A stretch of 64,000 nt of DNA from Halicephalobus mephisto (lineage: Eukaryota; Nematoda; Chromadorea; Rhabditida; Panagrolaimidae): the NCBI GenBank assembly GCA_009193035.1, contig SWDT01000060.1:186001-250000 (forward strand), given 5' to 3'. Below, one piece after another: positions 1 through 10,316 of the stretch. The position numbers and the translations under genes were made by a program. The notes beneath the pieces are model-generated. The model was not told where the DNA came from and made no database searches. It saw only the letters and a list, made by a program, of their open reading frames with translations. Positions within the stretch are counted from its first letter, which is position 1. Every line of letters begins with the position of its first letter.

Positions 1-2681
1 GCCAATTCTTCTCTCGGGATGAAGCATTCCTTAATAATTTCAGGAGCCAGTCTTGTCAGTGGAGCAGAAGCATAAACAGGACCATCCAGTTTAGATTTCA
101 GAGATATATTCTTGTACGTTTTCACGTGTTTTAGTCTCGTTTCTTGTTCTCGACTCTGAACAATCAATTCAGCAAATGGAGTTTTCTTCACAGCAATATC
201 CCGATCTGTATCGTTTTCTGCGTTTTCTAATTTCAAAAGACAAAGATTTGTAACATTAGGACCCTTCTTGACAGAACCCAAAAACCGTAAATTCCTTCCA
301 GACGTTGCCACGAACAACTGTTTTACAGAACTTCCAAAAACAATTTCTTTTTCCAAATCTCCAGTAACAGGATCAATAACATACGCTAAAAAAAATCACA
401 TTATTGTAAAAATTCCAAATGTTTTTATAAAGCTTTTTCAACATCAATTTCCAAAACTTAGTGGAGACCTAAAGTATTTTACGTGAGATTTTTGTTTTTC
501 CGTGGTAGTTCTTTTGAAATCACTCCATTTTGCAGAAAAAACTTTTTAAAAAATACACTTTTCCTATGTAAAACTAAAAATTTTAAAATTCATTTCATCT
601 AAAATACAAAAACCCTCCAGAATCAACAACAACTATATATTAAAATATTTTTAAAAATCCCGAAAATAATTATTTAAAAAAATAAAAAAACAAACCTTTG
701 GATTTTTTATAGCAACACAAAACTTCCAACGATGAAAATATCGAAACATGCGAAACAGTTACAATCCAATTGACAGATTGATTAACCACATCAAAAGCAG
801 AAACACAAAATTTGCTAGAAATAATCAGAATATTTTCTGCTCCTTCCTTTTTCATTGGAGCCCATTCAATCATTATCGGTTCTGCAATAGCATCCACAAC
901 TTTATAAATAGACAAATCTTCCAATTTCCAAATTATGATATATTTCGATCCACCTTCGCCATTTGTATGAATAGCTGCAAAACAATTACTTCTCAAAGAG
1001 GTTGCTGAACTAATTTTCGATCCCATCCAATGACTTGTTCTTGACAAATCTTGAAGCCATCTTCCAGATCTTTTAACATCTCTAATAAAAACCACAATTT
1101 GACCAATATCATCGATAAAAACAATTTCTTCTTCTTTCAATGATGCAAAAGCTTCTTCTACAGAAAGATCATCATTAGAAGACATGACTTTAAATCCAGA
1201 ATGCGGCCATTCAATTATATCCTCCAAACCAAGATCAGCAAGTGCAGATTTTGGATTTCTTCTAAAAAACTTAATCATTGAAGGTTCTTTTCCTCTATTC
1301 CTTCTTTTCTCCACAGTAACCAACGTAGAAGGAGATGCATTGACCAAATAAACATTCAACCAATCATAAATCAACCCATAAGGAATGTTATCTCTTGGAG
1401 GAGTATTTTCATCCGTCACATCAAACTAAAAACAAACATTTACAAAATTAAGTTTTTAAAAAACCTACAAATGCCACAGTTCTCCATTTAGTTGGATCAA
1501 ACCATTGAATATGTCCCAATCTTCCACCGGTCAAAACCAAATCCGGTCTAATAGGATCCTTACAAAGCGGAAGCCAATTAAAATCAGGATTCCATTGCAT
1601 CGTTTGAAGTTCACATAAAATATTCATCGACGAAGTCTGAATAATCCAAACAGTATTATCCTCTAATTGAACCGATAACAATGTTCCATCTTTTGACAAA
1701 CTCAAACAAGACACCGGAGAATCGAATTTTTCGGAATTATCCGGTTTCTGCCAACGTCCATTTCCAGTAGCATTCAGATTCCATCTCGTCACAGTCGCAT
1801 CACCACACCCGATGTAGAGAACTGCCTTATTAGACACTAGAAAGTCAATAGAAGAAGGATGTCGATGGAAGAACGACATGTTAGAAGCCTTGAATCCATT
1901 TTGAGAAAATTCCTTCCAGAATAGAATCCTTCCTATGTTCAACGAAGCGTAAAGAGTGTCTTCAACAATGGATACAGAATCAAATGCCAACAAATTTTGC
2001 TTGGCTAATTTTTGGAAACTACTTCGGCAAATGTACTGAGGGTTTTGGAACTTGCCTTTGAAAGCAAAAGTATCCAAATGCACTTTGCTTGTAATTACGA
2101 CCACAAAATCGTCCTAAAAATTTGCATAATTACTAAATAACTTTTACAAAACTCACGGTAATTGTTAGTTGTCTTCTATGCAGAATAAACTTTGGAAAGC
2201 TTCCAAGTTTGGCAAAAGATTTGATGTTCCCATCAGCTTCAAGTACCAATTTACTCACAAACGTCTGTCTTTCTTTCTGCTTCGTCGATACACAGTAAAA
2301 TCCATCGGTATTTCTATAGACATGCGTCAAGGGATACTTGGAAAAGTTGTCCACTTTCAGGAGAGATTGTGATTCCACATCCCAATGGAGCAAAAGACCA
2401 CTTTCAGTAATGGACACACACTGAAATTGGCAGAAAACAAGGTAATGTTAATTTTAGAAACTCACGTATTGATCAGTAGCAGAGACATTCAACTGGTTTT
2501 CCTTGTATCTTAGAATATAAAGTCTCTTGCCACTTTTAGCATTAAATACGAAAATGCAATTGTCCGAGACGAGGTAAGCATACTTGTTTTTGTCGTCGAA
2601 GAAAGCGGGTATTTTCGAGAGGTTCAATCCAAGTCCGACTTCTTCCACAAATTCTGGATCCTTGTTAGCAGCTAACGTCAT
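1..2681 (-). CDS. WDR75: WDR75/Nan1-like WD-repeat ribosome biogenesis protein, 3' end cut by window
   Basis: Minus-strand gene, exons 2681-2466, 2420-2157, 2113-1469, 1425-696 and 385-1 (runs off the window). The joined protein is a string of WD-type beta-propeller blades: an opening blade ending in the KRLYIL region, a blade with VLTGGRLGHIQWFD (compare the GKPGHLQFY segment of WDR75), then CLSLSKDGTLLSV and a C-terminal propeller. WDR75 (yeast Nan1/Utp17) belongs to the t-UTP/UTP-A complex of the nucleolar small-subunit processome, needed for pre-rRNA transcription and processing. I chose the ATG at 2681 because a TTTTCAG acceptor ends one base before it, so the longer open frame to 2717 would be spliced off. 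Introns are 43-46 bp except the fourth (310 bp). It lies 149 bp downstream of the CPTP stop on the same strand. Family call is from blade order and local similarity; the most C-terminal part is missing. Confidence 0.8.
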
Positions 2682-2682
2682 T

Positions 2683-2689
2683 CTGAAAA
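2683..2689 (-). promoter_or_regulatory. Inferred trans-splice acceptor of the WDR75-like gene
   Basis: TTTTCAG on the minus strand, followed by a single A and the ATG at 2681. No 5' splice donor with a matching coding exon is visible between it and the CPTP stop at 2831, so a spliced leader is the simplest donor. This fits a downstream operon gene. Confidence 0.55.
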
Positions 2690-2830
2690 TCCCAAATAGC
2701 AACCATTTCAAAAACAAAAAATATCAACCGATTTAACGGCGTAATTGTCAAAATAAAAAAGCGTATTCTGATTATTCAATAATGTACAGAAATGAAAATT
2801 CTCAAGTTTCAGAATCTCAGAAAGCTTATA

Positions 2831-3509
2831 TTATGGCAAATTCAGTATCTGACGTTCTTCATAGATTACCTGCACCCGCTTGTAAACGCTTTGCACCACA
2901 TCGACGAATTTGTTGGCGATTTGATCGATCTCTTCAGGACTCGGTTCTTCTCCATGAGCAAAAATGACTTTGATAAGGAAATCCCGATTAGGTACAGCAT
3001 GCGAAGCAATCCCCACAGTTTTCCTAATGAACCAACCGTGATGCTGAGCTAGGGACTTGTCATAAGAGATCCTGAAGAGTTGGGAAATGTTGGATTCTGG
3101 AGTAGATTTGTGAATATCCTGGACAAAAAGAATGATAAATTCCAGAGCTCGATGTAACCTCAGCAACGTCCTTGATCCATTGTTCTTCGGTTTCCCCTCT
3201 GGCACTATTTCGTGATCAACCATGGACTTGACAGTTGCGTATTTTTCGGAATCGTCGGCATGAAGCTTCTTCAGAATTTCCCTCTTGTCTTTGACGTCAG
3301 ATTCCACGAAGGAGAATATCATCCCGAGGATGTTGAACATTCTGGAATCATTACAGGGGCGAAATAAAGGAGATCAATATATGAACAAACCTACTGAGTT
3401 CCTCGTAAGCCTTCAGGTAGCTCAGGATACAGACGTCCTCGTCGTCCAGATTCAGACTTTGTTCGAAATGTGAAATCACGGCTTCAATGTCAAAGATTTG
3501 TTCGGACAT
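2831..3509 (-). CDS. CPTP: Ceramide-1-phosphate transfer protein (GLTP fold)
   Basis: Two exons, 3509-3391 and 3341-2831, joined through a 49-bp intron give 209 aa (human CPTP is 214 aa). The order of motifs matches CPTP closely: GMIFSFVESDVKDK, GSRTLLRLHRAL, HHGWFIRK and the last residues ILNLP (human LLDLP). The phosphate/ceramide-binding residues of the family are present: D55 and K59 in the DVKDK motif, R97 and R101 in the RTLLRLHR motif, and H141 in HHGW. The family moves ceramide-1-phosphate between cytosolic membrane faces through an all-helical two-layer pocket. The start ATG at 3509 keeps the acidic first helix. The gene is divergent from the PNISR-like gene (200 bp between start codons, probably a shared promoter) and is probably first in an operon with the WDR75-like gene. 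The GLTP alternative is less likely because of the CPTP-type cationic site and lack of the GLTP tryptophan platform. Confidence 0.9.
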
Positions 3510-3708
3510 GGTAGAAAATTCGGGATTTGGACGAAAAAGTAAAAAAAAGCGAAAAACAAAGGATACAATAGGATCAGGAACGGGAAACTAAAAAATCACT
3601 TTTCTCCGTTTATTTTCGTTTCGAGAGTTCCTTCCAAACTACTTGGACATTTTCACGCATCTTTATTTTTTGGATTTTCTTAATTTATTTTCTTCTTCCT
3701 TCATTACC
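3510..3708. promoter_or_regulatory. Divergent intergenic region, probable bidirectional promoter
   Basis: Only 199 bp separate the start codons of the CPTP-like gene (minus) and the PNISR-like gene (plus), so both must be driven from here. No clear TATA box is visible; the segment is A/T-rich with a stretch of T just before the plus-strand start. Confidence 0.6.
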
Positions 3709-6700
3709 ATGGATAATAACAGTAGTTATTTCAACCAGAGTACCTACCAGCAAGTCCCAAACGGAGAAGGTTTGGGTTTTTCCCGATTTTATATATGAAA
3801 TTTTTATTTCAGTTAATTGGGCGGCATTGGCCCAACAGTGGATCCGTCAGAACCAGCCGAATCAGGACCAAACAAACCCGAATTGGACTGTGAGACCTCA
3901 GATACCTCAGAATTACTATGGACGTAAGGGTTTTAAGTTTGGGATTTTTGTTTAGGAATTTTTAGAACAAATGTACAATCCTACTGCGAACGATCGATAT
4001 CGACTCCAGACCCCCTATAGAGCCCCTCCGAGACCATTGCAGTTCTTCTCTGGACCTGCTGATGGTACAAGGATCCAAAGACCCAGACCACCGGGTTTGT
4101 TCAACGGACCTCCTGGGTGGGAAGTGAGACCCCCACCTCCCCAGATCCAACGTCCTCCGGCCCCTCTTTTCCCTTCTGGAACCAGAGCTGCAGCTCCTCC
4201 TGGAACTGGACAACCTTGGTCGATGGTGAGTTCGTCTTTTAGACTTTAGGACAGTCAGTCCCTTGAGGCATTTATTCCATTTTGATTCACTTTAACTTCG
4301 AATTTTTTACGTCAGTTTTGCTCACTTGGTTGATGTTCTAAGTTAATCTAGACTCTGAACAGATTGGTTTAAAAAGATAAAAATAATACTATCACGAAAT
4401 AGGGACCAAATGTTCCCAAGGAAAACTATCACGATCATTTTTAAATCGATTTTATTGTGTGTATTTCTAGCCCGGGTATGAATGGCCCCAGGAACCTCCA
4501 CCACCCCCTCCGCCAGCCTGGATCGGATCTGACGTGGCGAACCAAGAACAGCCCGTGATCGACACTGCCGAACGGAAGAAGTTGCCCAAGTGGATCAGGG
4601 ACGGATTAGAAAGGATGGAAGCAGAAAAGAAAAAACGAGAAGAACAAGAGGAAAAAAGAAAACTCAGAGAAAAATTAGAAAAAGAATGGGAAGAGCAAAT
4701 CAAGGAAGGAAAATCGAAATTTGTAAGTTTTTATTGATAAAAAACAATTTGTTTGGTGAAATACTTGAGTATTAGAGGTTTTCGAAATGGATTAGTATTT
4801 TCATATATAATTATCAACTTTAGAAGTGTTTGAATATTATGTAAGTCTGATTCACAAGTTTATGGATCTATCTAGGTAGAATATAGTTCAAAAATACTAC
4901 GAAAATTCGCAAAGTTAAAATTAATCATCGTGCAAAATTGGAATTTTAGGCTACTTTCATTTTTAGAAACTTTAAGACAATTTTGTAAAAAGTTCATATA
5001 TGATTTTTATATATGGATGATTATGAAATCTTGTAGGATTACAAAGTAATTATCTTGCAAAACTGGAATTTTAGGCTACTTTCATTTTTAGGAATTTGCC
5101 TCGGAATTATTTAATTAAAAGTTCATATATGAGTTGAAGGTGTGATTATCTCATAGTGAAATCCAATTTTTTAGGATTCTGACAGTGAAGAAGAACCGCC
5201 AAAAAGGAAGTTTGAAGAGTACCCTGAAGTCCCTCCTCTGACGGCTGCTGAGAAGGAAGACATCAAGGTTTCTAATACATCTGAAATATACTTTATCCTA
5301 GTTTTTCTAGAGATCCCTCTTACGAGAAATCATAAGTTCTGTTTTGTTGCAGTCTACAAATACGATAATCCGTAAGTGTTGTGAAGAAACTCTAGCAAAT
5401 TTCAAAGCTAAACAATCAGGTAACTTTTTTGTTTTTTATATCTCCGATTTTTTCAGTTTTTTTCGTTTTTTGATCTTATTACGAATATTATTTAAGCAAA
5501 AGTAGTTGTCAACAAGGCCACAGCCGCTCTGACGGCATTGGCTTCACTTGGTAAGCGAGTTTTTACTTTTTAAATTGGATTAATGGGATCTGAAACGCGT
5601 TTGTTGCGATTTTTTGAGAATTATGTTATTTTAAAAGACGAATTTTCGAAATTTCAAAGAAATTACACATGAATTTCTGAGAAATTTCCTCGTTGCGAAT
5701 TTTAAGAAGTTTTTAGTAATTACAGTAACCTAGGTTTTTGGTTTTTTATGGATATTTCGTAATTATTAATTTTGAAAAATTCGAAAATTAATTTTTAATG
5801 AAACTCGGCTGATGTGAGTTTCTGAAATTTGTTAATTAAAGTACCCTGAATTTTGATTTTTGATGAGTGTTTCGTAATTGTTCAGTTTTGAGAAATCAGA
5901 AATCAACTTTTTTATTGATTTTTTTGACATTAGTTTTTAGAACTTTTTAGAGAATTGTCTACGTGATAATTTTGCTTTTGCGCAATAGTGATTTTGGAAT
6001 TAATGTTTTGAAATTATGTTTTGGTTTGATTGATCCAGAAACTCCTGGGTTGGGGTTATATGGAGTACATAAGGGTTTGTCCGCCTCCGAGGGTTAATGG
6101 TCGTGTGTGAAAGTACTAATGGACGTTCAGGAAATCGTAATTAACACCTAATTGACCCTCTTTTGGTGGGTTGTTGGTTTTAGGAATTAAAAATCAGACT
6201 GATTACTGTAGTGAATTGCTTGGATTACGGTTTTTTGCGCGGGAATTTAAAAATTATAAATAATTATTTATCGATTTTTTAATTATGATTACTGTAACGT
6301 AAAAAAGTGCAGGTGGTAGCTCATCTGAGGAAGAAGACGATCGAGAAGTTGCATCTTTGCCGAAAAAAGAATCAGGTGATAAAGTTGAATCTAAATTCAA
6401 GGAAAAAAGTAAGTTATTGATTACGGTAGATTTTAGATTTTTTGAATTTTGTTAATTTTTAAATTTTAGGGTAGTGGTTTTTTGTTGGAATTAATAAGTG
6501 TATTTTAGGCGGTGAAAGAAGGTCGAGGAAATCGTCGAGAAGCAGATCCCCTGTAAGAAGACACAGCTATTCGGATCACAGGAAATCGTCCAAAAGTGAT
6601 CATGATGTGGGTTTTGTGATTGTGGTATTTTTAGTTTTTGAAGTTTTAGGATGACCGTAGTTATCGCAGATTGAGAAGCGGGAGTGATTCAAGAAAATCT

Positions 6701-6718
6701 CATTCAAATCGTTATTAA
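3709..6718 (+). CDS. PNISR: PNISR/SFRS18-like SR-related nuclear protein
   Basis: Ten exons: 3709-3769, 3813-3923, 3966-4225, 4471-4722, 5175-5267, 5353-5419, 5497-5550, 6313-6408, 6509-6606, 6650-6718; all phases agree and give 386 aa. Diagnostic PNISR features: VNWAALAQQWI near residue 20 (human INWAALAQAWI), a proline-rich middle, KKLPKWIRDGLERME followed by a charged coiled segment (human RRTLPAWIREGLEKME), an acidic DSDSEEE stretch, a conserved TALASLGG motif, and a short C-terminal RS tail (SRKSSRSRSP). PNISR binds pinin and localises to nuclear speckles; a role in splicing is family knowledge. The protein is about half the length of the vertebrate one because the RS tail is short. Intron 6 ends in a non-consensus AAG and intron 7 is 762 bp. 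AATAAA lies at 6763-6768. Confidence 0.85.
4723..5174 (+). repeat. Intronic copies of a dispersed repeat (PNISR intron 4)
   Basis: Two adjacent copies of the element containing GGAATTTTAGGCTACTTT, then TTCATATATGA, then ATTACAAAGTAAT or similar. The same element occurs at about 16.1-16.3, 23.7-24.1 and 26.0-26.6 kb. The rest of the intron is plain AT-rich sequence. Confidence 0.75.
5551..6312 (+). other. Long intron 7 of the PNISR-like gene with a GC-richer island
   Basis: Most of this 762-bp intron is AT-rich, but 6035-6190 is clearly GC-richer and not repetitive. It is preceded by TTGATCCAG, which could be a 3' splice site, and contains GT dinucleotides followed by purines near 6103. In an SR-related gene such an island may be a regulated non-productive exon; I see no long open frame in it. 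Confidence 0.35.
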
Positions 6719-6985
6719 ATGTAAATTTTTGTATTAGGTAATGTTTATTTCAGGTTCTATAAAATAAATTCATTTATTTGCTATAACAATAAAATGGAAA
6801 AAATGTTTGCGAAAAGAGTTGACAAGTGGCGGCTGTCGTTTTTAAGTCGAGGATCGATTTGTCCGAAGGAAACTTGGCAAGCTAAATCCCCCATCCTTTG
6901 AAATCGATCAACACCGCCTCCAAGCCCAATCTGTGGAAAAGAAATTTTTACTTGAACGAAGATTTTTATTTTTTTTTATATTAAA

Positions 6986-8826
6986 ATGAATTTAAAAATA
7001 ATAATTTTGTTGTTTATTGGGTTTTATTTGATTGAATGTAAATCGAAAAAAAATCACGCAAGAGCAACAGCAGCAGAAGATCCGGCTCCACCGCCATCGG
7101 CAATAAATGATAAAAAAATTAAAATAAAGGTTTGTTTATGTTACTGTAATCTTTAAAGAAAATTTTTTTAATCTAAATTTTTTAAAGAAAAATTAAAAAA
7201 CTGTTTTTAAAAATTTATTTTTGAAAAAATTTTACTTTTAATTTTTTAAAAGTTTTTAAGTTTTTTAGTTTTTTTAAAATTAAAAATTTTTTTAGTTCTT
7301 AATTTTTTAAAATTTTTTAGTTTTTTTGAATTTGAAAATTTTTTAGTTTTTTTAAATTTGAAAATTTTTAGTTTTTTTTTGAATTTTTTAGTTTTTTTTA
7401 AATTTGAAAATTTTTTAGGCTAAACCGACCCCGACACCACCGGAACCCCATAGGCATGGAGAGGAATTTTCTATTGAGGATGTCGATGAAGACAAAATTG
7501 ATGAAATACTCAAGGATGCAGTCAAGAATTTGGTGGTTTTCTTTTACGACGGAAGAGTCAAGTGTCCTAATTGTGGAGAAGCTCTTTCTGAAGTCGAGGA
7601 AATCGACGATGACATTGAAGCCACGGGATACATTGAGGTTCGATTTTATTAATAAAATTAAGATTTCTTCAAAATTGAAAATTTTTAAATTTTTAAATTT
7701 TTGTAATTTTAAAAGAATTTTCAAAAAGTTAATTTTGAAAGTTTTATAATTTGATTAAAACTAGAATTTTTTAGAATCTGCTGAAATTCAGTCGAAAATT
7801 ATAGAATTTTTTAGAAACTTAGAATTTAATAAAAAATATAAAAGTTTTCAAAAATTTCCAAAATTCAGGCATATTCTAGAATTTTTAAAAAACTTGTAAT
7901 TTAAAAAAAATGAAATTTTAAAATTATTTAAAATTTTTAATTTAAAAAAATGAAATTTTAAAATTATTTAAAATTTGCAATTTAAAAAAATTAAATTTTA
8001 AAATTATTTAAAATTTTTAATTTAAAAAAATCAAATTTCTGAATTATTTGAAATTTGTAATTAAAAAAAATTAAATTTTAAAATTATTTGAAATTTGTAA
8101 TTTAAAAAAATTGGTTTTTAGGTGGTGAAAACAGATGATCGTCGAGTGGCGAGGGAGTTCGGGGTGAACACGTTTCCTTCTTTGGTGTACTTTAGAAGAA
8201 GGAACCCTATTTTGTACGATGGAGACTTCAAGGATTCAGAAGTCGTCTGGAGATGGATCAGAGCTCACGACGAAGTAGCTACATGGGATTTGACGGATGA
8301 CAATTTCGAATCCAGAACGGATTCGTTTTCGCCAGATGAGGGGTCCCTGGACTGGTTCGTGATGTTTTACGACAGTGAGGAACCCGATTGTAACGCCTTC
8401 ATAGCCACTTGGGAGACGGTAGCCCACAAACTCCGGGGGTTGGTGAATGTCGGAAAAGTCGACACTAGTGTGAGTGATGACGTCACTGAAAGATTCAGAA
8501 TTGATGATGGACAATGTCCAACTTTTTTGCTTTTTCACAGAGGAAAAATGTACCGTTATAACGATCCCGCAAAAGACCCCCGGGGCTTGACCCAATTCGC
8601 TCTGGCTAAATTCAAAGATCAAAGAGGTCACAAAGTACCCGAACCCCCAACCGTCCTCGAAAACCTCTACGAACACGTGAAAGAACGGATTCTGGATGCT
8701 CTCGACGACAACCACACCATGACCGTAATCGGCGTAGGAGGATTAATCGCGATCGTATCGATCACGCTGTTGGTGAAAGCCTTCAGAATCCGTCAACAAC
8801 AGAATCTCGAAAAAAAAAGTTTATAG
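6986..8826 (+). CDS. ER thioredoxin/PDI-like type I membrane protein
   Basis: Exons 6986-7129, 7419-7637 and 8122-8826 give 355 aa. Residues 1-18 are a clear signal peptide (MNLKIIILLFIGFYLIEC). Two thioredoxin-like domains follow. The first (about 70-185) has FFYDGRVKCPNC, with a CPNC pair at residues 97 and 100 in place of the WCGHC site, and the cis-proline segment TFPSLVYF. The second (about 195-300) has FVMFYDSEEPDC, a single Cys at the site, and CPTFLLFHRGK. One membrane segment lies at about 321-343 and the protein ends in KKSL, a KKXX ER-retrieval signal. So it is an ER-membrane, lumen-facing protein of the PDI/calsequestrin-like group; with no standard WCxxC a chaperone role or restricted redox role is likely (inference). 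Both introns are filled with A/T minisatellite. It starts 267 bp after the PNISR stop. Confidence 0.8.
7130..7418 (+). repeat. A/T minisatellite in intron 1 of the thioredoxin-like gene
   Basis: From about 7160 the intron repeats short units of the form TTTTTTAGTTTTTTT plus AAATTTGAAAA, 25-35 bp each. Each unit contains TTTTTAG, so it also offers many false splice acceptors before the true one at 7417-7418. Confidence 0.7.
7638..8121 (+). repeat. About 40-bp A/T tandem repeat in intron 2 of the thioredoxin-like gene
   Basis: From about 7890 to 8115, units of about 40 bp built from TTTAAAAAAATTAAATTTTA and AAATTATTTAAAATTTTTAA repeat some six times with small changes. The 5' part of the intron is irregular AT-rich DNA. 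Confidence 0.75.
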
Positions 8827-8944
8827 ATATTTTTAAGTAATTTTGGAACATTACTGTAGGAATATAGAAATTAAATAGAAAAAATTAAGATTACCGTAGT
8901 TTAGTGGAAATAATTGTTGAATGGTTCTCGACACGAAAAAAGTA

Positions 8945-9305
8945 ATTGAATAACATTGTTGTAAATTTTTTAAAATGGTCTCGACACGAATTTTCGAAAT
9001 TATTAAAAATTAAAAATAAAATTTCTTTTAAATTTAAAATTGAAGGTATTTGTTGTAGAATTTTTATAAAAATTAAAAATAAAAGTTTTTTTAAATTTAA
9101 AATTGAAGGTATTTGTTGCGAAATTAATAAAAATAAAAAATATATTTCTTTTAAATTTAAAATTGAAAGTATTTGTTATAAAATTATTAAAGATTAAAAA
9201 TAAAAGTTTTTTTAAATTTAAAATTGAAGGTATTTGTTGCGAAATTAATAAAAATTAAAAATAAAAGTTTTTAAATTTAAAATTGAAGGTATTGAGGAAT
9301 TTTTA
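8945..9305. repeat. About 60-bp A/T minisatellite
   Basis: About five to six imperfect copies of a 60-bp unit containing AAAATTGAAGGTATTTGTTG and AATAAAAATTAAAAATAAAA. An apparent 83-codon frame here is only the repeat read through and is not a gene. Confidence 0.8.
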
Positions 9306-9360
9306 TAAAAATAATTTTGATACGAATTTTCGTAATTAATGTAAATCGAAAAAGAGACAC

Positions 9361-9896
9361 AGATTTTCTGAAATCGGGTCTAACAGAATGGAAGCAGCAA
9401 CTAAGAGCTCCTGATTACGGTTTCCACATTATTTGATCATAACTGCGTCAAATCTATGGCAGGATTGCAATCCAGAGAAAATTGATCTTAACCAAAGCTG
9501 TCGATTTTCCGAAGTCTTCTATTTTTGGTTTTGAATTAGTTGGATTCGAATTTCTTGATTTTCGAACTTGAATTAGTTCCACATTAGGATTAGGATAATT
9601 GTATCTAGTCATTGGTTGTTTTTGCTTCGATTACGGTTCGACAAAGTGCTAAGTGCTAAAGTGAATTAGTTCGAAATCGACAGCCCTGGTCGTAACTGAA
9701 TGTAATCAACGTGTTTGAACCAGGTTTGTTTCTAATTTAAAAAGTATTAGTACGTTGATTACAATTAGTTACGGTCAATTTTCTTCGGATTGCAATCCTG
9801 TCATCGATTTGACTCGGTTGGATAATGTGGAAACCGTAATCAGGAGCTCTTAGTTGTTGATTCTATTTTGTTAGATCTGATTTCAGAAAATCCGTG
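9361..9896. mobile_element. Non-coding inverted-repeat element, MITE-like
   Basis: The left arm (about 9361-9486) and right arm (about 9771-9896) are reverse complements over about 125 bp with modest divergence. Shared blocks include AACTAAGAGCTCCTGATTAC, GGTTTCCACATTAT and AGGATTGCAATCC. The middle holds further inverted pairs (GTAATCAACGT with ACGTTGATTAC, about 9698-9763) and the motif AAATCGACAGCCCTGG. There is no open frame, so this looks like a foldback or MITE-type element; class unknown. Target-site duplications could not be fixed by eye. Confidence 0.7.
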
Positions 9897-9909
9897 TTTT
9901 TTTAGGATT

Positions 9910-10183
9910 GTTATCTTTTTCGCTTTTACTTCCAAAACTCTCTTTGAAAAGAGAGTGTAAAAATTTTTTTCATGCACTCTTTTTTGGAGACGAACAGAGA
10001 AAAATAATCCGACTGCTGCTCTCTTCGAAAAGAGAGTGTAAAACTTTTTTTCACGCACTCTTTTTTGGAGACGAACAGAGAAAAATAATCCGACTGCTGC
10101 TCTCCAAAAAAAGAGCACGCGGAAAAAATTTTTACACACTCTTTTCGAAGAGAGTTTTGGGAATAGTGACGAAAAAGATAACA
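9910..10183. mobile_element. Second foldback element with internal 81-bp duplication
   Basis: The outer arms are TGTTATCTTTTTCG-type (near 9908) and CGAAAAAGATAACA (ending 10183). Inner arms CCAAAACTCTCTTTGAAAA and CTTTTCGAAGAGAGTTTTGG also pair. Between them a segment with GGAGACGAACAGAGAAAAAT and ATCCGACTGCTGCTCTC occurs twice, 81 bp apart (9986 and 10067). Open frames on both strands are by-products of this structure. Confidence 0.7.
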
Positions 10184-10316
10184 ACTTGTGTTTTTTATAA
10201 TGGACGTTATCATTCGGCGGTTCTTGATGCGAAAGAAATTAAGCAAATTTCGTTAATTTCAAAATAGTTTTTTTTTGTTGTTGCATTTCTGGTTGATATA
10301 TTGTTTATTTTCTTGG

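Noticed and set aside
2454..2717. Longer start for WDR75 at 2717
   Set aside because: A TTTTCAG acceptor lies between this ATG and the one at 2681, and the extra residues look like intron or leader sequence.
8946..9197. 83-codon Lys/Ile/Phe frame after the thioredoxin-like gene
   Set aside because: It is a 60-bp repeat read in frame.
9840..10267. Three overlapping frames of 106-119 codons on both strands
   Set aside because: They follow from the duplicated segments of a foldback element and mirror one another; no start or splice context.
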